Below, in pieces: positions 17,865 to 27,672 of a stretch of 64,000 nt of DNA. The stretch is from the NCBI GenBank assembly GCA_029243245.1, contig JAQWSK010000010.1, forward strand, positions 186,001-250,000, written 5' to 3'. The notes below the pieces were generated by a model that was not told the origin of the DNA, made no database searches, and was given only the letters and a program-made list of their open reading frames with translations. The DNA comes from Flavobacteriaceae bacterium. GTDB lineage: Bacteria; Bacteroidota; Bacteroidia; Flavobacteriales; Flavobacteriaceae. Each line of letters opens with the position of its first letter. Position 1 is the first letter of the stretch. The position numbers and the translations under genes are program-made.

Positions 17865-20800
17865 CTATTGTTTTATAGCAACAAATGTTTGTTGAGTTGT
17901 TGCTCCATTAATTTTAATTAAATACGTTCCTGTCATTAGTGATGTAGTATTTATCTCTAGAGTTCTTGAATTAAACTCTAATACTTTATCTATTCTAAGA
18001 ACTTGATTACCTGTCATATTAAACACACTCACTGAAACAGCTTCATCGTCACCTCCAACATATAGTTTCACTGAACTATTAAATGGATTAGGTGCTAAAT
18101 CAACTGGACTTGAATTAAAGTAAGTGGTTCCAAATTCACCCTGACATCCAATTCCAGTGTTTATATCTATAGTATTGATTCCTGATTTTAAAGAAACCGT
18201 ATAAGTAGACTGATCTGTCTGGGTAGTCATTCCATTATGAGTGATGTTATAAACTGTTCCTCCATCCAAGTTAAATGTAACAGAGTTGTTTCCAGGATCG
18301 GTCATACTGTATACACTTAATGGTTGAGGCTCAGTAATAGTTAAACTATAACAACGTTGATAAATAGATGACGCTACCCCGTCAACAGTTAAACAAACTG
18401 AATACGTTCCTGCTGAAAGATTTTCAATTTGATGACTAGATCCTGTAAAGCTCGTTGTCTGTGAAACAGATCCTGAGACAGCTACTGTGTAAGTGAGATC
18501 AGCTCGAGCTGAAGCAATAGATATGGTATTTGTTCCAACACATTTCTCAGTTTTAGTTATTGAGAAATTATTTGTTGGTAAATAGAATATTGAACATCCA
18601 TAAATATCAACTCTATCTCCTAGAGTAGTATTAGCACAGGCGTCGTTTGGATTCCAAACTCCATCTTGATCGTCATCATCTGTTACATCTCCTACACCAT
18701 CACCATCAGCATCTGCTTGATTAGGATTTGCATATAATGGACTGTTGTCAATAACATCAGCAACTCCATCACCATCAGTATCCTGAGCTGGTGATGCTCC
18801 TATTGATTGGATTTCAATCGTTTTGGCATCATTTTCTGGAACAACAATCTCTGTCTGATTAACAAGTACTGGGATTTCAGATTCACCATCATCTTCATTA
18901 ATAAATTCAACGATTACTTCATAAACATTATCCTGATTATGATCCTGAGGATTTTCAAAGTCAGGAGGTGTTTTAAAGTCTAATACATCTATCATATTAA
19001 CAACTGATCTAGCTTCAGGTCCGCCTGCTGAAGATTCTTCTTCTTGATTAATTTCAAATAGATTTGCATCAGCTCCACCAGTTATTTTCTTACGAACTTT
19101 CCATTTTCCAACTTCCATCTGAGATCTAAATCTAGGATTAGTAAAACGTTTATATGCCTGGTTTCTTCCAGTTGTACCTGTAGTACCCGATGCAGTATCA
19201 CTTTCATTAGCTTGATCATAAACAGTTAAATTAAAGTCTGCACTAATTGCCGCATTTTGAATATCATCAACATTTATTCTATACATATATTTCGATGATT
19301 TTTCACCATCTGATGCAGTAAGCTCTAGCTCATGGAAAGTTTTGTCTTCATAATCAAGCTTGCCTATTAGATACAAATCAATATCATTTCTTAATTCAAA
19401 AAGATTTAGATTATTTCCATCTGTAATTGAAAGAGTAATGTTTGCTCCCTCAGGATCAGAAACCTTTACATGATCTAAATATTTTGCAATTGCAGCATTG
19501 GTTTCTTCAGCATCATTTTCCATTACCGTAATACTTTGTTGCTCAAAGACAGGTGCTAAATTAACAGCAGGTGGGACAACAGTAACACTGAAAAATAACT
19601 CAGCATCACATGTTCCATCAACATTAGTTGAAACAACACTTACACTAGTAGTTCCGTCTGTACTTGATGAATATTCTAAAATCAATTTATCTCCATCAAT
19701 TTTAGCCTCAACTAATCCAGAATTTTCACTTACTGAATAGAAATCAAAATTAGAGGCACTAACATCTACAAATAATTGATTCAGTGGAATTATATCAAGA
19801 GGTGCTCCTTGTTGAACTTCAATTGGTGGTACCTGAGAAATTATTTCAGGACATATAACCTCTGCAACTACATTAACTGGAGGAGTTCTTGAAATAGCAA
19901 ACATTTGACCTGCATCACAGAATGGGTCTCCGTCTCTAGCAAAGAATTCAAATTGTACTGTTTCATATTTTTCAGGTAGGAAGTAAATAACTAAAGTATT
20001 ACTCACTACTTCTACATTAGCTACATTTGGATTATGACTAAATGCATCATACATAATTTCATCTCCATCTGCATCTGAAAATATTCCAGTAAGCGAGATA
20101 TTCACAAAACTCTGATCACTAACAATACTTCCATCAACTACTCCTTGACTAGCAAGCTGAGTATTAAGAGTAGCTGTACCAGCTTCTGAAATTTCAGGGC
20201 ATCTATTAAACACAAATTCAGCAGAAGATTCTCCAAAACGAACGTGAATCATTTCATGAGTAAAACATCCGAATGAATCGTAAACATCAATCATTATATC
20301 TACATCGCCCGGAATGTATTCTTTAAGATATAACGAAAGAATTCCTGCGTTTATACTCCAATCAACTTGAGGGTTATTATCGATGTAAATATCAAAATCT
20401 AATTGAGATTGGTCATCTGTAAAGAATTCATTTAAGTTAATATCCAAAATCTCTCCAGTCTCTGGGAATTGAATTTCACGAGTCAATGATTCTGTTGCTG
20501 TTGGGCATACATTTTCAGTTTGACCTAATGGCAATATACGCAACATGATATCAGCAAAAGCTTCACAATATTCCTGAGAATCTCCAGCTTTGATAAAGAT
20601 AAATACATCTCCTAAAGATTCTGGACCAGTAGTTGGTGTTATAACAAGTTTATGATCTTCTTGATTTAAATCCAATTGAACTTTTCCTGGAGGATCAGTT
20701 CCAAATTCATAGAAGAAATCTGATGTAGCGCTAGCATCACCTGAAACAGCAAAGAAATCATTCAAGTCTAATTCTAGTGTTTGGTCTTGAGTAATTGTAA

Positions 20801-23800
20801 ACTCAGCAAAATCCATAATTGGTTGTGGACAATCTAAATCGGCAATTCCTAAGTTGTCAACTACTTCTATGAAAATTTCAGCGTTGTAATTACATCCCGT
20901 TTCTAAATCGTAAACTTCGATTGGGATAATACCAAGTCCTGCTTCAAATCTAGGCGCAAAGACTATTAATTCTGAACCTCCAGAAATGAATCCATCTACC
21001 AATGGTATATTCATATTTGGATCAAAAGTAGCACTCACATCACCTGCAGGTGGTGTTTCAGGGAACATTAGATCATATCTAACATAAATTTCAACATCTG
21101 CATTAGGATTAATTAAGTATTCTCTAAGTTCAATTTTAATATCGTCCTGAACTCCAAGTTCAAGTGTGCGTGCAGCCCAATCTCCACCAAGAGTGAAATA
21201 GTCAAAATTATTACCGCAATTTTCTTGTAATTGTTCCTCAATAAATGCCAATTCATCCTCAACAGTAATGAATAAATCAATCAATTGAATTTCACAAGTG
21301 TTGTCTGCGGAAGGATTTTGAACCTCATATTGTACTTGGAACATAACTGATCCAGATCGATTATCCGTATTAATTCTTAAGAATGAATCGTCTAAATTAA
21401 TACCAATGAATGGTTCAATAAAACTACCATCTCCATCTAAATCAACGCCCCATTCAGGTGGAAGAAGTAGTCTATACCTTATTCCAGTTGGAGGAACATA
21501 GAAGAAATTATTCAAATCTAACATGTATTCTCTAGGATCAGAATTAGAGGCGATTAAAGGCATGATATCCTCAATATATTGAGGGCAAGTAAAGTCAGGT
21601 GGTGGACCCTGTCCTTCTGGGGGATTTGGGTCAACTATAAATGGTAATTGAATTGAAAGTTCACAATCACCCACTATATCGGTAACAAGAATTGTTAACA
21701 TTCCGTCTCCTGATTGATCCCCAACAGTAAATTCAATAATTCCATCACCAAGATCATTTGTAGTAATTAGGTCATTTGAGAAAACTAATTCAATTTGTAG
21801 CTCGTTTCCTTGAGTGCTAAAGAAAAACTCCTGAAAGTCTTGTTCAAAAACTTCTCCTGGCATAAACCAAGCTGGTTCTTGAGTGTCTTGTGGGTCGATA
21901 TCAGTTACGATACAATTTGTAGAAGTATCAAAAGCACCAATATCAAGTCCTAGACCTCCTAAACATTCTCCAGTAGAAGGATCTTTGAAGAACAAGTCAA
22001 TGATTAATAAATAATCACCTTGTGGCACTTCAATATTAAACGAGTTTGATGCATCAATTTCCCAAGTTCCATTAGGATCTCCTATTTCACTCCATATAAA
22101 TGCCTCAATTTCAACTTCTGAAGGGAAAACATTTAACTGTTCAAGAGCTGATGAAAGATCTACTGAAACTGGACTAACACCAGGCTCAAAATAAAATGTG
22201 TTTTCATTTACTCCAACTTCAATAAACTCTGTACATTCATAACCAGGGCCATCATCTTCACCACCAGGACCAGGACCTCCACCACTTCCAATCCCTCCTT
22301 GATCAGGATTTAAAGAAGCTGCTTCTGGATCAACAATAACAGGAACTTCAATTAGATTAATACAATTTCCTTCCAAATCACTGTTTTGGAAAACTAACAT
22401 GTCGTACCCCTCCTGCCCATTAAAATCGATGGTTAAAGCAGCTCCATTTAAAGAAGCTTGACCTACTGTTAAAAATGGATCAACTAAATCTAATTTAAAT
22501 GATTGTGAATACGCTTCAAATCCTCCAAACCCTTCAAAAAATGGATTTAAATCAATATCAACATATTCCGTGCCTGGTATTACAAATATTGGTTCAAATG
22601 AATTAGTTACTCGACATTCCATCTCTGATGGATCAAGTACACCAAGAATAAATACCATAACAGCAGCACAATCTTCTGGTGCTGTATTTGTAGCTTTTCT
22701 TACTTCAAGAACTATAGCAACCCCACCCGGTTGGCCAGTTAAATCAAGTATTACAGTGTTATTTTGTGGGAAAAAGTCTTTAACGGATGCAATAGAACTA
22801 TTATTTGTGAATACTTCAGCTATGCTTACTCCTGGTTCATCAAGAAGAGGATGAGAAATTTGAGTTGTAATTGTATTTTCAGAAATAGTTGTTATTACAT
22901 CTGGTAAGTATATAATTTCAGTGTCTGAACTACACCATCCTTCATCACCAGGAAATGGAGCTTCTCCAGCAGATCCAGAGTTTCCAGAATCAGAACCATT
23001 ATTAGTGTCTGGGCCTCCACCTCCAGGTACGTTACCACCAAGATCTACGTCTCCGCCTCCTCCAAAATCACCATTACTAGCCTCTAAATTAAAGTGAATA
23101 GTTCCATAACAATTTTCTGGATTTCCTGGTTGCTGAAACTCAATATCAATATGAGCCCATATTTCTGTACCAGGTAGTGAAATCGACCATATTCCAGCTG
23201 AATCAACTGTCCCAAAATTCTCTAGCATAGTAGACTCTGCAGACACACTCCAAGTATATATCTCATACTCATCTGGTAATTCCAATGCTGCAATTTCAGC
23301 AGATAAATCTCTTGTTGCGCTAGTAGCTGTTGGTTCAACTATTAAGATAGAAAGTTCAGGTCCCCATTCACATGAACTGACAACATTATTAGGACCACCT
23401 CCATCACCTGAATCAGGACAAATATTTAATACTTTTACACCTGGTTCAGGATATGTCTCAGATATTGCAATTTGGTCAAATCCACCAAAACCATTATTAT
23501 AAACAATATTATATGAAACTTCACTATCCCAAGCTCCTTGCACCCATGCAAATGACATAGCTGAAGCAGTACTAGGTATGGTTAAAGTGTATTTTGAAAA
23601 CTCATAAGATTCTCCATCCCAAAGTAATTCAGCTTCCAATTCTGGAAATTCACCATATGCATCAGGAATTCCTATCTTACTTTCAACGCCATCAACTGTA
23701 ACACTTAAATAACCACCGTTCCATCCATCACCATAAGAATCAAACATTTCAACGGTATAGTTTCCAGCAACAACACCAGTTACAGCACATGTTGTTCCTG

Positions 23801-26741
23801 TGTTATTTCCACCTCCACCACCTGTGCCATCACCGCCTGAAGTACCACCTCCACCACCTGTTCCATCACCACCTGTGCCATCACCTCCATCACCTCCATC
23901 ACCTGGGCCACCACCGCCTCCTTGATTCAAGTTTACATCAATAAAGAAAGCCATTACAGCAGGGCAATCTTCTGAATTAGTATCCCCTTCTTTTCGTAAT
24001 TCAAATACTACGACTGTAGATCCAGGTGCTCCTGAAAAGCCTAAAGTTACGGTTCTTGTATTAGCATCCCAATCAGATATTTGACCAACACAATGATTGT
24101 CAGAAAAAACATTCGCAATATATACACCTGGCTCATCAAGAATAGGGTTGCTTATACTTATTGATTGTTGATCATTAGCGGCTATATCTTCAAATTGACT
24201 ATAGGCTTCATCAAGCATTATTATAGGAGTGTCAGGACCACACCATCCTTCATCACCTGGATAAGGTGCGTTTCCATAACATTCTTCATCTGGACCTCCA
24301 CCATCAGGACCTCCAATAGTTCCATCGGCTATATCGTCATAAAATTCCTGATCAAAAACAGTTTCAAGACCAACAGTATAAACTTCTCCACATCCACCAT
24401 CAGCAGTAGAAACTTTTATATCAAACTCTGTGAATCCAGTAGCTCCTTCTTCAGGCAAATCAAAATAAACAACCTTATAACCATCTTCTTCTCCTAAACT
24501 TAATTGTGCATAGGATGAATCTTCTATTTCAACATAATCAAAGGTCAAAGGCCCTGTTTGCGATGTGTCAAATAAAAACTCCACTGGGAACCATAACTGA
24601 ATAGCCACAGGAGAAACAGGAATATGAACTATATTTTGTATTTGTGGTGGACATCCTTCTGCAACTGGATTAACTATGCGAATTTCAAAGCCTTCATAAA
24701 TCTCACAATCTCCATCAGTTACAACTATTTCAATAAATCCATTTCCTGTAGCTCCACTGAAATTAACTGTTAATTGTCCATTTTCATCAATAGTTGAAAC
24801 AGCTAAATCTTCTGGGAACCCATAGAATGCTGCTCCATATCCTAATATATCTCCATCTGGATCTTCAAAGAAATCATTTAAATTAATATTTAAAGATCCT
24901 AAATCGGGGGAAGCTTCAAAAGGAGGAAATCCATTTTCTGAAATCACTTGCGGGCATTGGTTACCTTGACCACCATCTCCACCATCTCCATCAGGAGGAA
25001 GGTTGTCTAAATTGTTTGTAATATCAATAGCAATTACTCCTAAACATTCTCCTGTTGATGGATCATTATATTTAATGTCAATTACTAAAAAGTAGTCGTT
25101 TTGTGGAATTGTAATATTAAAAGTATTAGAAGAATCTATATAAAAGTCTACAACTGCTCCGCCTAATTCATCTACAACTTCAAAGACAACTTGAGGGTCA
25201 GAAGTACTAATATTAAGTTGTTCAATGGCTGCGGAAAGAGAGATTTCAGCTGAAGCACCATCTATATAATCATAAATAAGTGCATTTTCCCCAACAGCAA
25301 GATCATAATAAGAACAGTCATCCTCTGGGCCATCTGGGCCATCTGGGCCATCAGGGCCATCAGGGCCTCCAACTGAGCTATCAGAGTATACTTCATAAGC
25401 AACTGTGAATTGTGTTTGACAATCACCCAAAGTAGCTGAGAAATTAAAATGATAATGACCCTCAACTCCTGTAAAATCAACTTTAAAAATAAATCCATCC
25501 GCAATCTCAGCACTAGAATATGCGTCAGAGGCTGAACCTGTTTGACCAGGAGCATCAACACTTTCAAGTTTATATACAATATTACCTGGATTTCCTTGTG
25601 ATCCTGTGTGAGCATGATAACTTAAATCAGTTATTATATTTGGTTCCAAAGGTGAATCAGAAGCGTTGTTTATCCATAAACCTTCATCGTTTAATTCTAT
25701 ATCAATAACCATCTCCTGTTCTTGTCCTTCAAATTCTAAAGTAATCCCCTCACAAGCTGTTCCGTTATTATTTCCGTCTCCACCACCTGTAGTGTTTGAA
25801 CCTGTTCCAGTATTATTTCCATCACCTCCACCTGTAGTGTTTGAACCTGTTCCAGAATTGGGATCTATAATGTCTATATGAATTGTAAAAGGAAGCGCAC
25901 AATTTTGCCCTGCTTCAACGTGTCCAAAAATATCAAAGTGTCCATAATTTTGGGCCATAGTAAAATATACTGGAGAACCATCAAAGCTTGGAGAACCATT
26001 AAAACCACTAGTAGGTCCAAAATCATCAATTTTGTATTCTATCATAGAGGGAGAAGCAGTACTAGTATTTATAATGTTAGCTATATCAACATTAGCAAAT
26101 TCTCCTGGATCTAATTCTATAACAACATTCCCGTCTGGATAATCAGAATAGTGTGAAAGTGAACAATTAGAACTATTTCCACCACCACCTGTAGTGTTTG
26201 AACCTGTTCCAGTATTATTTCCATCACCTCCACCTGTAGTGTTTGAACCTGTTCCAGAATTATTATCTGCTATTATATTTATTATTAATTCAAAACTAGC
26301 TGTACAAGTTCCATCACTAGCAAAAGCATCTAGTTTGTATCTGTCTCCTGCAGCAATATTAGAGCTAAATTGAACAGTAACTAATGATCCGTTTAATGAT
26401 GCAGTTGCGTTTCCACCAAGGTTAGATGTTCCAATGTCAAATGAAAGATTGTCTCCATCTGGATCAGAAAATAATTCTGTCAATGGAAAATCAAATGCTT
26501 GAGTTCCAACAGGAAAAGCTAACTCTGGCTGACCAGACCAGGCTTCAGGACAAGTATTACTTGATGTCGTACTGCTACCTGTTGATGTCTCTGTAACTAT
26601 TGAGGAAATAACCCTCTTGTTTGAAACAATTAACTCATCCATATAAGAATGGTCAGTTAGTGGTATTTCTATATTAGAAATTATATTATTTGACCAAACA
26701 ATGTGGGACAACAAAACGAATAAATAAAGTATTTTTTTCAT
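17865..26741 (-). CDS. Giant modular T9SS-secreted surface protein with C-terminal sorting domain
   Basis: This 2958-residue protein has an N-terminal signal (about 1-18) and a Por-type C-terminal sorting domain (last ~80 residues: DLAPNPFNSSVKLYV, SVFNMTGNQVLRID, LMTGTYLIKI), so export through the type IX system is expected. Between lie about twenty beta-rich modules that repeat the theme CP-(x)n-L-D-L-N-x-F-F-x-D-P-x-G-D, separated by low-complexity Gly/Asn/Thr/Asp linkers near residues 160-195, 290-325, 455-475, 935-985. A cadherin-like domain (about 2390-2500, APVFEQQSITVMENDAEETN) and thrombospondin type-3 calcium repeats (about 2653-2713, DTDGDGVADVIDNSP and DADGDGVGD) precede the tail. 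It is probably an adhesin or matrix component. The only downstream partner is the lipoprotein at 17135. Confidence 0.9.
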   Translation of the reverse strand: MKKILYLFVLLSHIVWSNNIISNIEIPLTDHSYMDELIVSNKRVISSIVTETSTGSSTTSSNTCPEAWSGQPELAFPVGTQAFDFPLTELFSDPDGDNLSFDIGTSNLGGNATASLNGSLVTVQFSSNIAAGDRYKLDAFASDGTCTASFELIINIIADNNSGTGSNTTGGGDGNNTGTGSNTTGGGGNSSNCSLSHYSDYPDGNVVIELDPGEFANVDIANIINTSTASPSMIEYKIDDFGPTSGFNGSPSFDGSPVYFTMAQNYGHFDIFGHVEAGQNCALPFTIHIDIIDPNSGTGSNTTGGGDGNNTGTGSNTTGGGDGNNNGTACEGITLEFEGQEQEMVIDIELNDEGLWINNASDSPLEPNIITDLSYHAHTGSQGNPGNIVYKLESVDAPGQTGSASDAYSSAEIADGFIFKVDFTGVEGHYHFNFSATLGDCQTQFTVAYEVYSDSSVGGPDGPDGPDGPDGPEDDCSYYDLAVGENALIYDYIDGASAEISLSAAIEQLNISTSDPQVVFEVVDELGGAVVDFYIDSSNTFNITIPQNDYFLVIDIKYNDPSTGECLGVIAIDITNNLDNLPPDGDGGDGGQGNQCPQVISENGFPPFEASPDLGSLNINLNDFFEDPDGDILGYGAAFYGFPEDLAVSTIDENGQLTVNFSGATGNGFIEIVVTDGDCEIYEGFEIRIVNPVAEGCPPQIQNIVHIPVSPVAIQLWFPVEFLFDTSQTGPLTFDYVEIEDSSYAQLSLGEEDGYKVVYFDLPEEGATGFTEFDIKVSTADGGCGEVYTVGLETVFDQEFYDDIADGTIGGPDGGGPDEECYGNAPYPGDEGWCGPDTPIIMLDEAYSQFEDIAANDQQSISISNPILDEPGVYIANVFSDNHCVGQISDWDANTRTVTLGFSGAPGSTVVVFELRKEGDTNSEDCPAVMAFFIDVNLNQGGGGGPGDGGDGGDGTGGDGTGGGGGTSGGDGTGGGGGNNTGTTCAVTGVVAGNYTVEMFDSYGDGWNGGYLSVTVDGVESKIGIPDAYGEFPELEAELLWDGESYEFSKYTLTIPSTASAMSFAWVQGAWDSEVSYNIVYNNGFGGFDQIAISETYPEPGVKVLNICPDSGDGGGPNNVVSSCEWGPELSILIVEPTATSATRDLSAEIAALELPDEYEIYTWSVSAESTMLENFGTVDSAGIWSISLPGTEIWAHIDIEFQQPGNPENCYGTIHFNLEASNGDFGGGGDVDLGGNVPGGGGPDTNNGSDSGNSGSAGEAPFPGDEGWCSSDTEIIYLPDVITTISENTITTQISHPLLDEPGVSIAEVFTNNSSIASVKDFFPQNNTVILDLTGQPGGVAIVLEVRKATNTAPEDCAAVMVFILGVLDPSEMECRVTNSFEPIFVIPGTEYVDIDLNPFFEGFGGFEAYSQSFKLDLVDPFLTVGQASLNGAALTIDFNGQEGYDMLVFQNSDLEGNCINLIEVPVIVDPEAASLNPDQGGIGSGGGPGPGGEDDGPGYECTEFIEVGVNENTFYFEPGVSPVSVDLSSALEQLNVFPSEVEIEAFIWSEIGDPNGTWEIDASNSFNIEVPQGDYLLIIDLFFKDPSTGECLGGLGLDIGAFDTSTNCIVTDIDPQDTQEPAWFMPGEVFEQDFQEFFFSTQGNELQIELVFSNDLITTNDLGDGIIEFTVGDQSGDGMLTILVTDIVGDCELSIQLPFIVDPNPPEGQGPPPDFTCPQYIEDIMPLIASNSDPREYMLDLNNFFYVPPTGIRYRLLLPPEWGVDLDGDGSFIEPFIGINLDDSFLRINTDNRSGSVMFQVQYEVQNPSADNTCEIQLIDLFITVEDELAFIEEQLQENCGNNFDYFTLGGDWAARTLELGVQDDIKIELREYLINPNADVEIYVRYDLMFPETPPAGDVSATFDPNMNIPLVDGFISGGSELIVFAPRFEAGLGIIPIEVYDLETGCNYNAEIFIEVVDNLGIADLDCPQPIMDFAEFTITQDQTLELDLNDFFAVSGDASATSDFFYEFGTDPPGKVQLDLNQEDHKLVITPTTGPESLGDVFIFIKAGDSQEYCEAFADIMLRILPLGQTENVCPTATESLTREIQFPETGEILDINLNEFFTDDQSQLDFDIYIDNNPQVDWSINAGILSLYLKEYIPGDVDIMIDVYDSFGCFTHEMIHVRFGESSAEFVFNRCPEISEAGTATLNTQLASQGVVDGSIVSDQSFVNISLTGIFSDADGDEIMYDAFSHNPNVANVEVVSNTLVIYFLPEKYETVQFEFFARDGDPFCDAGQMFAISRTPPVNVVAEVICPEIISQVPPIEVQQGAPLDIIPLNQLFVDVSASNFDFYSVSENSGLVEAKIDGDKLILEYSSSTDGTTSVSVVSTNVDGTCDAELFFSVTVVPPAVNLAPVFEQQSITVMENDAEETNAAIAKYLDHVKVSDPEGANITLSITDGNNLNLFELRNDIDLYLIGKLDYEDKTFHELELTASDGEKSSKYMYRINVDDIQNAAISADFNLTVYDQANESDTASGTTGTTGRNQAYKRFTNPRFRSQMEVGKWKVRKKITGGADANLFEINQEEESSAGGPEARSVVNMIDVLDFKTPPDFENPQDHNQDNVYEVIVEFINEDDGESEIPVLVNQTEIVVPENDAKTIEIQSIGASPAQDTDGDGVADVIDNSPLYANPNQADADGDGVGDVTDDDDQDGVWNPNDACANTTLGDRVDIYGCSIFYLPTNNFSITKTEKCVGTNTISIASARADLTYTVAVSGSVSQTTSFTGSSHQIENLSAGTYSVCLTVDGVASSIYQRCYSLTITEPQPLSVYSMTDPGNNSVTFNLDGGTVYNITHNGMTTQTDQSTYTVSLKSGINTIDINTGIGCQGEFGTTYFNSSPVDLAPNPFNSSVKLYVGGDDEAVSVSVFNMTGNQVLRIDKVLEFNSRTLEINTTSLMTGTYLIKINGATTQQTFVAIKQ
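25783..25856 (-). repeat. 45-bp tandem coding repeat, first locus
   Basis: The core CCACCTGTAGTGTTTGAACC begins at about 25783 and again at 25828, a 45-bp period (15 codons, TTGGGDGNNTGTGSN). The same unit pair recurs at 26185-26257. The near-identity at DNA level, while the flanking modules have diverged, points to recent slippage or gene conversion. Confidence 0.8.
26185..26257 (-). repeat. 45-bp tandem coding repeat, second locus
   Basis: Two more copies of the 45-bp unit found at 25783-25856 start at about 26185 and 26230 and encode the Gly/Asn/Thr linker near residues 160-190 of the giant protein. The two loci are about 400 bp apart and almost identical in sequence, so the linker module was copied within the gene. 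Confidence 0.8.
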
Positions 26742-26828
26742 AGTTAGTTTTTGATTTCCCTATGTAAGGGGGGTAGCACGAAAAACTAATATAATGAAAA
26801 GTAAGAGGTAAAACAAAAAAATATACTT

Positions 26829-26843
26829 ATACTTTGCAAGTAT
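26829..26843. promoter_or_regulatory. Short inverted repeat in divergent promoter region
   Basis: ATACTT-TGC-AAGTAT is a perfect 6-bp palindrome in the 189-bp gap between the divergent giant gene (start 26741) and the ThuA gene (start 26931). It could be an operator, but in such AT-rich DNA a short palindrome may be chance. Confidence 0.25.
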
Positions 26844-26930
26844 CTTAATTTCTATAACACTTTGGCTTAAAAAATTGATGTTTAAAAAATTTGATTACAT
26901 TAAATATAAATTTTAGTAAATATATTTTTA

Positions 26931-27671
26931 ATGAAGTGCAAGATTTTTCTAATTACATATATGATTAGCTTTAATAGCTTTAACCTTTTTTCACAATCAA
27001 AGTTTTCAAATGATAATGTTTTAATTTACACTTATACAGATGGTTATGTGCATCGTGAAGCTATTCGTGAAGGAGTAAAATTAATTAATGAAATTGGGGT
27101 AAATAATAGTTTTGAAATTCTCCATGTAAATACTTCTGGATCTTCTATTTTCAATGAATTATTAAATTACGATGCTATAATATTTTTATGTACAACACTA
27201 GACGTGCTTAATAATTCAGAGCAAGAAAAATTAAAAGAATTTATTCATGCAGGTAATGGGTTTGTTGGAATTCATGCAGCTGCAGATACAGAATACGAAT
27301 GGCCTTGGTATGGCAGATTAGTTGGAGCCTATTTTGCCTCTCACCCAAAAGGCACTCCCAAAGCAACAATTCATACAACTTCCAATAACTCCTTTTTTAC
27401 TGAACACTTAGAGGAAAAATGGGATATAGAAGACGAGTGGTACAATTATAATTTTAGAAACCTAAACATAATTCCTCTTCTCATGTTAGATGAAAAAACA
27501 TATGATGGTGGTGTTAATGGCTCCAATCATCCTATCACATGGTATCATGAATTTGAAGGAGGTCGGTCTTTCTATACAGGGCTTGGACATCATGGAAAAA
27601 CCTATAAAGATGAACGGTTTCAAAAGCTTTTGGAAAAAGGGATACTGTATGCAATTGATGGAATAGAATAA
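26931..27671 (+). CDS. Secreted ThuA domain protein
   Basis: The 246-residue protein has a signal peptide (ending SFNLFSQ) and a ThuA/glutamine-amidotransferase-like fold: NVLIYTYTDGYVHREAIREG at the front, AIIFLCTTLDVLN, then GFVGIHAAADTEYEWPWYG, GAYFASHPKGT, HPITWYHEFEGGRSFYTGLGHH. The HxAxD and late GLGHH motifs are characteristic of the family. ThuA was named for a trehalose utilisation gene; secreted Bacteroidota copies usually stand in glycan-related contexts. The class I amidotransferase Cys is not evident, so hydrolase activity is uncertain. Confidence 0.88.
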   Translation: MKCKIFLITYMISFNSFNLFSQSKFSNDNVLIYTYTDGYVHREAIREGVKLINEIGVNNSFEILHVNTSGSSIFNELLNYDAIIFLCTTLDVLNNSEQEKLKEFIHAGNGFVGIHAAADTEYEWPWYGRLVGAYFASHPKGTPKATIHTTSNNSFFTEHLEEKWDIEDEWYNYNFRNLNIIPLLMLDEKTYDGGVNGSNHPITWYHEFEGGRSFYTGLGHHGKTYKDERFQKLLEKGILYAIDGIE

Positions 27672-27672
27672 A

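Noticed and set aside
22570-22854. Plus-strand open frame of 94 codons inside the giant gene
   Set aside because: It is antisense to the repeat modules and shows no protein-like signature; the minus-strand gene explains the open frame.
24165-24497. Plus-strand open frame of 110 codons inside the giant gene
   Set aside because: It is the mirror of a coding region rich in Asp, Ser and Gly codons, which produces long antisense open frames.
25321-25375. Tandem repeat that could suggest a CRISPR-like array
   Set aside because: The units are 9 bp, in frame and contiguous with no unique spacers, so they are a protein linker.
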